Below, one piece after another: positions 26,030-33,614 of a stretch of 64,000 nt of DNA. The notes under the pieces were generated by a model that had not been told where the DNA came from, did not search any database, and saw only the letters and a program-made list of their open reading frames with translations. The position numbers were made by a program, and so were the translations under genes. This DNA comes from Cytobacillus firmus DS1. GTDB taxonomy: Bacteria > Bacillota > Bacilli > Bacillales > Cytobacillaceae. Within the stretch, counting starts at the first letter, position 1, and the number at the start of each line of letters is the position of its first letter. Location of the stretch: contig NZ_APVL01000010.1 in the NCBI RefSeq assembly GCF_000565285.1, forward strand, positions 62,001 to 126,000, in the 5' to 3' direction.

Positions 26030-27316
26030 ATGGACAAGAAACAGCAAATTAATGAGTATATGGACATACTTGCCGAGGGCAATTATTTTAATGGTTTTGT
26101 ACTTGCCGCAACTAAAGGAGAAATCATTCTGAATAAGGGATATGGACTATCAAGCTATCAATATGCCATTGAAAACACGTCTATTACCAAATTCCGAATC
26201 GGCTCTTTAACAAAGTCATTTACCGCCGCGGCTGTCCTTTTGCTTCACCAGCAAGGGAGACTGAATCTTTCGGATAAAATTAATGCCTATATTAACAACT
26301 TCCCTTCTGAAAACGGTGTGACCATCCACCATTTATTAAGCCATTCTTCGGGTGTGGCTGATTTCACTTTCTATTCTGAATACTGGGAGAAATATATGCG
26401 CCTTCCTTCCAGCCTGAAACAATCCGTCAATTGGATTAAAAGCAGGCCGCTGCAATTTAAGCCCGGTAAAGACATGCAATACAGCAATGCAGGATATCTG
26501 CTCCTGACTGCTTTAATTGAAAACGTTTCAGGTTTACCCTATGAACAATTCCTCCTGGAGAATATTTTTAAACCACTTCAACTAAAAAATACTGGAATTG
26601 ATCATGGCCGCAAGATTGTGAAAGACTTGGCCAGCGGTCATTCGGTCTGGGAAGAGGTAGTTAACGCAGAATTTGTCGATATGAGCATTCCACAGGGAGC
26701 ATATGGGATGTACAGCACTGCTGAGGATTTATACAAGTGGACAGAAGCATTGCGGAATGGTGTACTGCTAAACAAAAACATGACCTCAAAGATGTTCACA
26801 GCCAGCTCTGGAGGATATGGCTATGGCTGGTTTATTAGCGGCAATTCGGAGACAGCCAGACACTCTGGGGACATTAATGGCTTTACAAATGAACTGTTGA
26901 TGAACTTTAAAGAGGGTCTGACCATTATCGTGTTGAGTAATGTTAATATCACTCCGGCGGACAAAATCTGTGAGGATATATCCAAAATCATCTTAAATAA
27001 GGAAGTTCGCATGCCGGAAAGGTTTTCACCTGTAAGAGAGCCTATTCCATGGAGAAATCTTATAGGTGAATACAAATCCAATGAATTATATTCATTAGTC
27101 CATTGGGAAAACAATAAATTGTTTGTGACCATGCCAAAGAAATTTGGGGCACAATACAAATATGAAATAAAGCCTTTTATCCTTGAAGATGACAAAGCTT
27201 TTTTCAAATCAGATTTTGTGTACGAGGATTTTATGTTTGATTTGAAAGGTCACAGTCTCGAGTTTGTGGATGTATATGGAAAAAAGTATTTTCTAAAAAA
27301 ACAAACCGCACTATAA
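26030..27316 (+). CDS. Beta-lactamase/PBP4*-type serine hydrolase
   Basis: The 428-aa class C beta-lactamase fold protein has the SxxK nucleophile motif SLTK (about residue 63), the YxN motif YSNAGY and the HSG-type third motif RHSGDINGF. No signal peptide is visible at the N-terminus (MDKKQQINEYMD), so it may be cytosolic or exported unusually. A C-terminal beta-rich DUF3471-like tail follows the catalytic domain. Family members are esterases, D-aminopeptidases or PBP-like proteins; the reaction is not predictable. Confidence 0.85.
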   Translation: MDKKQQINEYMDILAEGNYFNGFVLAATKGEIILNKGYGLSSYQYAIENTSITKFRIGSLTKSFTAAAVLLLHQQGRLNLSDKINAYINNFPSENGVTIHHLLSHSSGVADFTFYSEYWEKYMRLPSSLKQSVNWIKSRPLQFKPGKDMQYSNAGYLLLTALIENVSGLPYEQFLLENIFKPLQLKNTGIDHGRKIVKDLASGHSVWEEVVNAEFVDMSIPQGAYGMYSTAEDLYKWTEALRNGVLLNKNMTSKMFTASSGGYGYGWFISGNSETARHSGDINGFTNELLMNFKEGLTIIVLSNVNITPADKICEDISKIILNKEVRMPERFSPVREPIPWRNLIGEYKSNELYSLVHWENNKLFVTMPKKFGAQYKYEIKPFILEDDKAFFKSDFVYEDFMFDLKGHSLEFVDVYGKKYFLKKQTAL

Positions 27317-27337
27317 TGCTAAGTGCGGTCCTTGTTT
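27305..27337 (+). terminator. Terminator overlapping the serine hydrolase stop
   Basis: Stem ACCGCACT/AGTGCGGT followed by CCTTGTTT; the first arm lies within the last codons. Confidence 0.65.
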
Positions 27338-27360
27338 ACCATAATATTATTATGTTTGTT

Positions 27361-28035
27361 TTACCAAACTGATTTATATTCTCCGTTTTTTCCTGTGCTG
27401 CTTGCTGTGAGAATCTCGAGATTTTTAGTTACCTTCGTCGTATATGTGAAATCACCATAACAGTATGGATAACGGAAATTATTCTTGTCGCCTCCGCAAT
27501 CATAGACTTCCGGATTCTTTTCAGCCTGCTTTAGCGAGAATTGTTTTGCGATTTCTTCACTGTGTTTTCCACCCTGCTCAGCGACAAAGTCTATATATCC
27601 GATTCCCATATTATAAGCCTGGATAACGGCAGGGAAGTCTACATTTTTTTGGTCTCCATAATTTAATGCTTTTTCAAAGTGTTTAACACCCTGCTTAATG
27701 CTCTGTTCCGGATCCTGGATGTAATTTGGGGGCAATCCTGCTGATTCAGAAGCCTGCATCGGGTCCCCGCCCTTCCCTTTGCTTTCCTGCTGCATGATCG
27801 CGGCCAGAACGAGTGTGTATTCTTCGAGATTGACCTCTTTCAATTCCTTTTCTAGTAAAGGCGTGTAATTCTGGACGTCTTTAGATACCATATTTGGCAG
27901 CAAAGAAACTGCAGTTTCCTTTATATTAATCTGCTTGAATTGGTCGAAGAAGACGAAAATCAAAACAATAAAAAATAACAGTAAGGCTATATTTGAACTG
28001 CGTTTTGTACGCTTTTTGCTTTTTTTGCGCTTCAT
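27361..28035 (-). CDS. Membrane-anchored lysozyme-like protein
   Basis: The 224-aa protein has a Lys/Arg-rich start (MKRKKSKKRTKRSS), one membrane segment at residues about 15-32 and an extracellular lysozyme-like domain of the CwlT N-terminal type. The catalytic glutamate is likely in AAIMQQESKG; NPEVYDCGGDKNNFRYPYCYGD near the C-terminus is characteristic of the family. It would cut peptidoglycan glycan strands at the cell surface. It is monocistronic. Confidence 0.82.
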   Translation of the reverse strand: MKRKKSKKRTKRSSNIALLLFFIVLIFVFFDQFKQINIKETAVSLLPNMVSKDVQNYTPLLEKELKEVNLEEYTLVLAAIMQQESKGKGGDPMQASESAGLPPNYIQDPEQSIKQGVKHFEKALNYGDQKNVDFPAVIQAYNMGIGYIDFVAEQGGKHSEEIAKQFSLKQAEKNPEVYDCGGDKNNFRYPYCYGDFTYTTKVTKNLEILTASSTGKNGEYKSVW

Positions 28036-28193
28036 TGCTGCACTCCCGGTTTCGCTTTTATTATTTCAGATTATTATTATAGCAGAAAATACTGATATTT
28101 AAATAAAAAAACTCCTTACTCGAATATGCCGGAAATTAACGGCCCTAAACCTTATTAAGATTAAAAAAACGGACGCATTTCTGCACCCGCTCA

Positions 28194-29087
28194 TTAATCT
28201 TTCTTCTTCACAACAATGCCCGTCTCTTCCTCGAGAATTTTTATCACTGCCGACATATCCTGCTCGCTTAGTTCTTTTTCTGCAGCTGTTTGGAATGCTT
28301 TTTCAGCCATTTGCCCGGTAAATTGCCTAAGGCCGGCTTCCTTCAATAGCTGGTTTGCAAGCCGGATGTCTTTATGTACATACTTGACTGCCCCTCCTGG
28401 TGTGAAGTGGCGGGGTAATATGTATTGTTCCATATGCCTGCGAAGGATCTTGCTGTCGCCATAGCTTGCTTTCAGGACTTTTAATAACTGTTCAGATTCC
28501 AGTCCATATGCAGCTCCGGTTACCATTGCCTCCGAGGCAGCCAGCGAGTGAACAGCAACAAGATACTGATTAATCAGCTTGGCAATGCTGCCTGACCCCG
28601 AATTTCCCATATATTCTACGGTTTCACCGAGCACATCAAGTACCGGCTTAACTTTATGAAAGGCCATTTCCTTCCCGCCAGCCATGATCGTTAAAGTGCC
28701 GTTTTCGGCCCCTTCTGGTCCGCCGCTGACAGGACAGTCAAGATAACTGATTTCTTTTGCACCTGCCATCCCATAGATGTTTTTACTCGTATCGGCCCCT
28801 ACTGAAGTAAAGTCAACGCATATCGTTCCCGGCTTCGCAGTGTTTATGATTCCTTCATTACCCATATAAACGGTCATAACATCCTGAGGCATCGAAAGAC
28901 ACGTGCATATAATTTCACATTGATTGGAAAGCGCACTTACTGTTTCTTCATAAATCGCTCCATTTTCAATGAGCGGATGCACTTTTTGGAATGTCCGGTT
29001 ATGAACTGCCACTTGAAAACCATGAACTAACAGCCGCTGCGCCATTCTGGAGCCCATCACGCCTGTTCCTATAAACCCTATCTTCAT
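28194..29087 (-). CDS. garR: Tartronate semialdehyde reductase-like NAD(P) oxidoreductase (HIBADH family)
   Basis: The 297-aa reductase has IGFIGTGVMGSRM at its start, FTSVGADTS, YLDCPVSGGPEGAENGTL and the catalytic-lysine region GSIAKLINQYL. I use the start at 29087 (MKIGFIG) since AGAGGT precedes it and it overlaps the hyi stop as ATGA. Coupling to a hydroxypyruvate isomerase argues for reduction of tartronate semialdehyde to D-glycerate. It is a distant paralogue of the protein at 338-1318. Confidence 0.8.
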   Translation of the reverse strand: MKIGFIGTGVMGSRMAQRLLVHGFQVAVHNRTFQKVHPLIENGAIYEETVSALSNQCEIICTCLSMPQDVMTVYMGNEGIINTAKPGTICVDFTSVGADTSKNIYGMAGAKEISYLDCPVSGGPEGAENGTLTIMAGGKEMAFHKVKPVLDVLGETVEYMGNSGSGSIAKLINQYLVAVHSLAASEAMVTGAAYGLESEQLLKVLKASYGDSKILRRHMEQYILPRHFTPGGAVKYVHKDIRLANQLLKEAGLRQFTGQMAEKAFQTAAEKELSEQDMSAVIKILEEETGIVVKKKD

Positions 29088-29845
29088 GTGGTTACCTCTT
29101 TCAGCCAAGCAAAGCTCTCAGCGCTTCCGCCTTGCGGATTATATTCAAGACCTATTCCGCCTTTATAGTGTTTCTGCAAATATAGGAGGATCTCTTTATA
29201 GTTCATTTCCCCCGTACCCGGCTCATGTCTGCCCGGAGAGTCAGCAATCTGTATATGTGAAACCAGTTCAGCATACTTTTGAAAAATAGAAAGGGCTTGT
29301 CCATATATTCTTTCAATATGGTAAAAGTCGAATTGAAGCTTAACATTCGGCAAACCGACACTATTGATTATCTCTTCAGCCTGCTTGATATCATTCAAGA
29401 AATAGCCAGGCATGTCGAATGGATTGATTGGTTCGATTAATAAGTTAATTCCGTGTTCAGACATAGCAGTGCCTGCAAAAGAGAGATTTTCAATAAAAAC
29501 ATTCAGATTATTGCGCGCGTGTACCCCCGCCATGCAATGAATCTGTTTTACTCCAAGGCCATACGCATAACGGATCCCGATTTCAACTGAATTTCTGAAT
29601 TCTTCTATGCGATTGGGATCTGCAGCGAGTCCCCTGTCCCCTTCTTCCCATTTACCGGGAGGCAGGTTTATTAAAATCATGGATAAATCATTGCGCCTAA
29701 GCTCATTTCTTATTTCTTCTATTGTATTAGCATATGGAAATTGGCATTCCACAAGATCAAAACCAGCTTCACGGGCTTTTTTGAAGCGGTCCAAAAAAGG
29801 AACTTCTGTAAAAACGGTTGAAAGATTGACAGAAAATCTATTCAT
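29084..29845 (-). CDS. hyi: Hydroxypyruvate isomerase family protein (TIM barrel)
   Basis: The 253-aa xylose-isomerase-like barrel matches the Hyi family: FSVNLSTVFTEVPFLDRFKKAREAGFDLVE (residues 3-32), HCMAGV, LIEPINPFDMPGYFL with the metal glutamate, and QFDFYHIERIYG, HIQIADSPGRHEPGTGEMNY with further metal ligands. Hyi interconverts hydroxypyruvate and tartronate semialdehyde. The next gene would reduce that product. Gluconate/glyoxylate-like routes use the same pair, but no glyoxylate carboligase is visible. Confidence 0.82.
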   Translation of the reverse strand: MNRFSVNLSTVFTEVPFLDRFKKAREAGFDLVECQFPYANTIEEIRNELRRNDLSMILINLPPGKWEEGDRGLAADPNRIEEFRNSVEIGIRYAYGLGVKQIHCMAGVHARNNLNVFIENLSFAGTAMSEHGINLLIEPINPFDMPGYFLNDIKQAEEIINSVGLPNVKLQFDFYHIERIYGQALSIFQKYAELVSHIQIADSPGRHEPGTGEMNYKEILLYLQKHYKGGIGLEYNPQGGSAESFAWLKEVTT

Positions 29846-29949
29846 GACAGCCTCCTTTAAAAGGATTTTTGAAATTTACAATTACTCCTCCCATTAGTCT
29901 TTTCTACATTAATTCGGTAAAAACGCAAAGAATCCTTTTTACTTTATCA

Positions 29950-29978
29950 AACAAAAAACTGCTCAATACTTGAGCAGC
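29950..29978 (-). terminator. Terminator of the RidA operon
   Basis: Stem CTGCTCAA/TTGAGCAG is followed by TTTTTT on the minus strand. It separates ridA from the hyi-garR unit. Confidence 0.88.
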
Positions 29979-29991
29979 CCTTATCTGGAAT

Positions 29992-30465
29992 TTATTCTAT
30001 TTCAACTATCATTTCAATTTCTACAGGAGCCCCGCCTGGCAGTGAAGCCAGTCCCACTGCTTTACGTGCGTGACCATTTTCCTTGCCGAAAATATCATGC
30101 AGCAGTTCTGATGCTGCATTTATGACGATTGGATGATATTTAAAGTCACTTGTTGAGGCAACATATCCATCCATTTTGATGATTCTTTTCACTTTATTTA
30201 AATCTCCAATGATTCCTTTAAGGGCTGCCAGCAAATTCAGCGTACAAATTCGTGCCGCATCCTTTGCTTCTTCGATCGAAATGCCTGCCCCGACAATTCC
30301 GGTATACTTTTGAAGACCATTGACTCTGGGTGTTTGCCCGGATAAATAGACAATCTTTCCCGATATAACGCCCGGTTCAAAAGGCATTCGGATATCAGTC
30401 AAAACAGGGAGCTGGATATTCAGCTCTTCCAGTCTTTCTTCAATTCCCTTTTTTACCCCTTCCAT
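29992..30465 (-). CDS. RidA/YjgF-family protein
   Basis: The 157-aa single-domain protein belongs to the YjgF/YER057c/UK114 family. Family segments are GKIVYLSGQTPRVNG, ARICTLNLLAALKG and ARKAVGLASLPGGAPVEIEMIVEI with the conserved arginine near residue 136. RidA deaminates reactive enamines/imines made by PLP enzymes. It is longer than archetypal RidA (about 130 aa), which fits the YjgF-like subgroup of uncertain specificity. It lies two bases after the CxxH/CxxC gene. Confidence 0.82.
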   Translation of the reverse strand: MEGVKKGIEERLEELNIQLPVLTDIRMPFEPGVISGKIVYLSGQTPRVNGLQKYTGIVGAGISIEEAKDAARICTLNLLAALKGIIGDLNKVKRIIKMDGYVASTSDFKYHPIVINAASELLHDIFGKENGHARKAVGLASLPGGAPVEIEMIVEIE

Positions 30466-30467
30466 CG

Positions 30468-30665
30468 CTAAGCCTCCTGGGAAACACTTTGTTTTAATGA
30501 AGAATAAAGTTGTTTTGTGAATTTAAATGAGCGGTGAGTATAATAGACTTTGGCGAAAGCATGATTTTCACAAAGTGAGCATTTGATTTCATATGGAGCT
30601 TTTCGAATATGAGGTGTTTTTAATATTTGCATGGCTTCTTTTAAATGAGTGCTGCAAACCCACAT
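30468..30665 (-). CDS. CxxH/CxxC small protein
   Basis: The 65-aa protein carries C4-x-x-H7 and C29-x-x-C32, matching the CxxH/CxxC small protein family of Bacillaceae, likely a zinc site. GAGGGTG precedes the ATG. It is the first gene of a two-gene unit with ridA. Function is unknown. Confidence 0.7.
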   Translation of the reverse strand: MWVCSTHLKEAMQILKTPHIRKAPYEIKCSLCENHAFAKVYYTHRSFKFTKQLYSSLKQSVSQEA

Positions 30666-30701
30666 AATTTCACCCTCTTCTATATTATTGGAAATTTATT
30701 T

Positions 30702-30748
30702 TGCATTCTGTAACGGGCTGAAATAGAGTTCCTCCATTACAGAATGCA
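30702..30748. terminator. Inverted repeat downstream of the ferredoxin gene
   Basis: Perfect 12-bp arms TGCATTCTGTAA/TTACAGAATGCA enclose 23 nt. The position just after the minus-strand ferredoxin stop suggests a terminator, but the T-tract is poor (AAATAAATTT), so a stabilising hairpin is also possible. Confidence 0.5.
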
Positions 30749-30760
30749 GTATAGGGAATC

Positions 30761-31111
30761 TCATTTTCCTGTAGAAACGGCTTGCTTCAATTTATCCGGC
30801 TTTCTCTTTTTTACCTGATCTGTCACTTTATCATCCCAGGAAATGGTGACATCTCCGTTTGTTACAAAAGTTTGGCATCCTAAACGGTAGCCTTTTTCCA
30901 GCCACTCTTCTCCCAGCTTTCTTCTTTCCTGGATTTTTACGTTGTCCAGGTATTCGGACCCTTCATCCGTTTTAAAAACACAAGTGCCGCAAATTCCCCC
31001 GCCGCAGCGATTTGGCAGATCACCGTCATAGCGGAGCGACATTCTTAATATATTAGAATCCTCAGGCACTTCCAGAGTTTTGTTGCTGTTGACAAAATGG
31101 ATGTTTGGCAT
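30761..31111 (-). CDS. Plant-type [2Fe-2S] ferredoxin (copy 1 of the island)
   Basis: The 116-aa electron carrier has cluster ligands C36, C41 and C44 in CGGGICGTC and C79 in RLGCQ. The start at 31111 (MPNIHF) is set by GGGAGG nine bases upstream; the longer frame starting at 31168 runs through the promoter. Operator TGGTATATTGTATACCA (minus-strand reading) covers the -10 box. No ferredoxin reductase is nearby. It is a probable electron donor to the diiron oxidase at 35.2 kb. Confidence 0.87.
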   Translation of the reverse strand: MPNIHFVNSNKTLEVPEDSNILRMSLRYDGDLPNRCGGGICGTCVFKTDEGSEYLDNVKIQERRKLGEEWLEKGYRLGCQTFVTNGDVTISWDDKVTDQVKKRKPDKLKQAVSTGK

Positions 31112-31148
31112 GAATGAATTCCTCCCTGTGATTTCGTTTCTTAGTTCT

Positions 31149-31185
31149 TGGTATACAATATACCACATTAATAATATTCAGACAA
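31149..31185 (-). promoter_or_regulatory. Ferredoxin promoter with overlapping GntR operator (site A)
   Basis: On the minus strand a -35 TTGTCT (31185-31180), a 17-bp spacer and -10 TATATT (31162-31157) form a good sigma-A promoter. The palindrome TGGTATACAATATACCA (31149-31165) covers the -10. This is the most symmetric of the island's operators and fits GGTAT-N5-ATACC exactly. Confidence 0.8.
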
Positions 31186-31206
31186 TACTAAACTTTTGAA
31201 TATTTC

Positions 31207-31893
31207 TTAGTTTTTAACAGTCTCTCTCTTTTTAATTCGGTTCACATAGGCCATGTATGCTTTTTTAGAATTCTCAATATGAATCCTCATCAGGTATTCC
31301 GCTATTTCGGCATCTTTATCGCGAAGAGCTTTCATAATATCGATATGTTCTTTTAATGAGACCTTTCTTCTCCCAGGTGTTTCATATCCCATATTGGCCG
31401 CCATATGAATAAAATCGATCAAGCCTGATAGGATTTCATATAGCTTTGGGCTTTTGGATGCCTTATTAATCAGCCTGTTCATCTGAATATGTTCGGAATT
31501 GAAGTTTTCTTCATCCTGTTCACTTAGCTCAATTAGTTCCTTAATCTTGAGATCCAGTTCTTGTTGTGTACCTGTATCCATTCTTTGTGCTGCCAGTTTT
31601 ACTGCCAGCACTTCCAGTGAAGAGAGAATCGTAAATACCTCCAATACTTCATCCTCTGAGATATTGGAGATAACCACCCCTTTTCTGGGAACTGTTTTCA
31701 CGAAGCCCTGGGATTCCAGCCTGAACAACGCCTCCCTAATCGGTGTGCGGCTGATGTTTAGTTTGGCTGCAAGTTCTCTTTCTACAAGTCTGTCCCCTGC
31801 CTGGTATTCTCCTTCTAAAATAAGTTTTTTCAGATACAAATAGGCATGTTCGCGTATAGATATTAAGTTATTTTCCCCCCATATTTTTCCCAT
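31207..31893 (-). CDS. GntR-family FCD regulator (island regulator 1)
   Basis: The 228-aa regulator has winged-helix residues about 12-78 (ERELAAKLNISRTPIREALF, RLESQGFVKTVPRKGVV) and an FCD ligand domain. Its DNA-binding helices are almost identical to those of the protein at 43569-44243, so both should bind the same operator. It lies next to the best operator (site A). FCD proteins usually sense a pathway acid or its degradation product. It is 15 bp downstream of the ChrA pair and may share their transcript. Confidence 0.9.
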   Translation of the reverse strand: MGKIWGENNLISIREHAYLYLKKLILEGEYQAGDRLVERELAAKLNISRTPIREALFRLESQGFVKTVPRKGVVISNISEDEVLEVFTILSSLEVLAVKLAAQRMDTGTQQELDLKIKELIELSEQDEENFNSEHIQMNRLINKASKSPKLYEILSGLIDFIHMAANMGYETPGRRKVSLKEHIDIMKALRDKDAEIAEYLMRIHIENSKKAYMAYVNRIKKRETVKN

Positions 31894-31908
31894 TGTTTCA
31901 CCGCCTGT

Positions 31909-32439
31909 TTAAGATAAAAAGATCCCTCCATAAAATAAAGCTCCGAATATAACAAGAGAAGGATGAACCTTGAATTTGATTAATGTTAAATAGCTGACGG
32001 CTGCAAGAAGCAAAAGGTGCAGCATTCCGCTTTTTTCGAAGGCTGACATGAAGAACTGATATGCCATGACAGCCAGAAGGACAGCAATGATCGGCTGTAC
32101 GGATTTAGTCATTAATTTCACTTTAGGCGAATCTTTGAATAAATTCACAAACTTAAACAGCACAATTACTGCCAAAGCGGATGGCAGGATGGTTGCGGCT
32201 AATGCCACCGCCGCACCCAGTACTCCGCCTAGTTCATAGCCGATAAATCCGGCCATTTTCGTTGCTATTGGACCTGGCAGCGCATTGGCTATGGCGAGAA
32301 CATCCCCAAATTCAGAGAGTGTCATCCAGCCATTGTTATTGACTACTTCAATTTGTATGAGGGGAATTGTTGCGGGTCCCCCTCCGTAACCCAATAAATT
32401 CGCGATAAAAAATGCCCAAAAGATATCCCAATAGATCAT
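31909..32439 (-). CDS. chrA: ChrA-type transporter, half-length subunit 2
   Basis: The 176-aa half-size CHR-family membrane protein has the signature GYGGGPATIPLIQIEVV and ALPGPIATKMAGFIGYELGG. Short ChrA proteins occur in pairs and probably form heterodimers in the membrane; they export chromate or related oxyanions. It overlaps subunit 1 by four bases. The location inside a catabolic island suggests that another anion, rather than chromate, could be the natural substrate. Confidence 0.85.
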   Translation of the reverse strand: MIYWDIFWAFFIANLLGYGGGPATIPLIQIEVVNNNGWMTLSEFGDVLAIANALPGPIATKMAGFIGYELGGVLGAAVALAATILPSALAVIVLFKFVNLFKDSPKVKLMTKSVQPIIAVLLAVMAYQFFMSAFEKSGMLHLLLLAAVSYLTLIKFKVHPSLVIFGALFYGGIFLS

Positions 32440-33032
32440 GAACTTTTCTCCCTTACTGGCATGTACTCTTCAGCTGCCTTTTTATTCGCCTGTTCTTTCC
32501 GGTGGGCAATATAAAAAGCAGTACTTAAGACGATTGCAATTAAAATACCGGGATGCCATTCCAAAAATTGCACAAAAATTAATGACACTGCGGCCAATAT
32601 GAGGTTTTTAGGCAATCCTAACCCCTGGCTGCCTTTCTGGTAAAAACGATAGGCCATCTCTGCCAGCATAAAACCGATGACAGGTGTCACTCCCTGCACC
32701 ATTCCACTGACAACCGGGGACTGGCGAAAGGAGTATAAAACACCAAGCAAAGCAAGCATTGCGATAATAGAAGGAAGGATATGCGTTAAGATGGCTACAG
32801 TGGCACCCATGCTGCCCTTGACTTTATAGCCGATATAGGCAGCCATCTTCGTTGCAATCGGTCCGGGCAATGTATTGGCTAACGCCAGAGTTTCTCCGAA
32901 TTCCTCCTCCGTCATCCATTTATATTTCTTAACTGCTTCAAATTCAATCAAAGGTATTGTCGAAGGACCTCCTCCATACCCTGTCACACCGGTGCGTGCA
33001 AAACCAATCGCCAATTCAAGATAAGGCTTCAT
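32436..33032 (-). CDS. chrA: ChrA-type transporter, half-length subunit 1
   Basis: The 198-aa CHR-family half transporter has GYGGGPSTIPLIEFEAVKKY and TLPGPIATKMAAYIGYKVKG. The two halves differ in length and C-termini: this one ends in a charged cytoplasmic tail (HRKEQANKKAAEEY). It starts after an 84-bp gap containing a terminator-like hairpin, and no TGGTAT-N5-ATACCA operator lies before it. Confidence 0.85.
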   Translation of the reverse strand: MKPYLELAIGFARTGVTGYGGGPSTIPLIEFEAVKKYKWMTEEEFGETLALANTLPGPIATKMAAYIGYKVKGSMGATVAILTHILPSIIAMLALLGVLYSFRQSPVVSGMVQGVTPVIGFMLAEMAYRFYQKGSQGLGLPKNLILAAVSLIFVQFLEWHPGILIAIVLSTAFYIAHRKEQANKKAAEEYMPVREKSS

Positions 33033-33070
33033 GCGATCCTCCCCTTATTTAGGTGCTTTTGACTGAAGAA

Positions 33071-33109
33071 GGACCTCATTTCGCTATCTATTAACAACGA
33101 ATGAGGTCC
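33071..33109 (-). terminator. Hairpin after the GlcG/HbpS gene
   Basis: Stem GGACCTCATT/AATGAGGTCC, extended by CG pairs, lies just after the stop. The minus-strand T-tract is short (TTCTTC), so termination may be partial. Confidence 0.6.
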
Positions 33110-33116
33110 CTTTCTA

Positions 33117-33602
33117 TTATTTTTTAATATCTGCTTCTGTTACGACTTCATAGCCGTCTTTCTCCAAATAAGATTGAAGGGCTTTTAATGCAGCGGTCCC
33201 AACAGCCGTATCCTGCTCGCCATTTCCTCCGCTGATGCCGATTCCGCCAACGACTTCACCATTAACCACAATCGGAAATCCTCCGACAAACACAGCAAAT
33301 TTGCCATCAAGCATATGCTGAATGCCAAATGCCTCATTGCCTGGGAGGGCAGGCCCGTTCGGTTCTTTATTGAATAGGTGGGTGGAGCGTTTGTGGCCGG
33401 CTGCAGTGTATGCTTTGGCAATCGCAATTTCAGGGCCGGTTATTCTTGCTCCATTCATGCGCTCCAGGGCAATTACACTTCCGCCGTCATCAACAATCGC
33501 AATTGTCTCAAACACATTGATTTCAGCAGACTTTTCCTTTGCTGCTTCAATCATCAATTTTGCTTCTTCTAATTCAAGTTTTAGAGCAGTTTTCATCATC
33601 AT
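33117..33602 (-). CDS. GlcG/HbpS-family (DUF336) protein
   Basis: The 161-aa single-domain protein matches the GlcG/HbpS fold: MIEAAKEKSAEINVFETIAIVDDGGSVIALERM (residues 17-49), GPEIAIAKAYTA and FPIVVNGEVVGGIGISGGNGEQD. Relatives bind haem or corrinoid-type ligands and often accompany oxidative catabolic enzymes. No signal peptide is present. It lies 12 bp downstream of the aldehyde dehydrogenase and probably shares its transcript. Confidence 0.82.
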   Translation of the reverse strand: MMMKTALKLELEEAKLMIEAAKEKSAEINVFETIAIVDDGGSVIALERMNGARITGPEIAIAKAYTAAGHKRSTHLFNKEPNGPALPGNEAFGIQHMLDGKFAVFVGGFPIVVNGEVVGGIGISGGNGEQDTAVGTAALKALQSYLEKDGYEVVTEADIKK

Positions 33603-33614
33603 TCTCCTTCTGAT

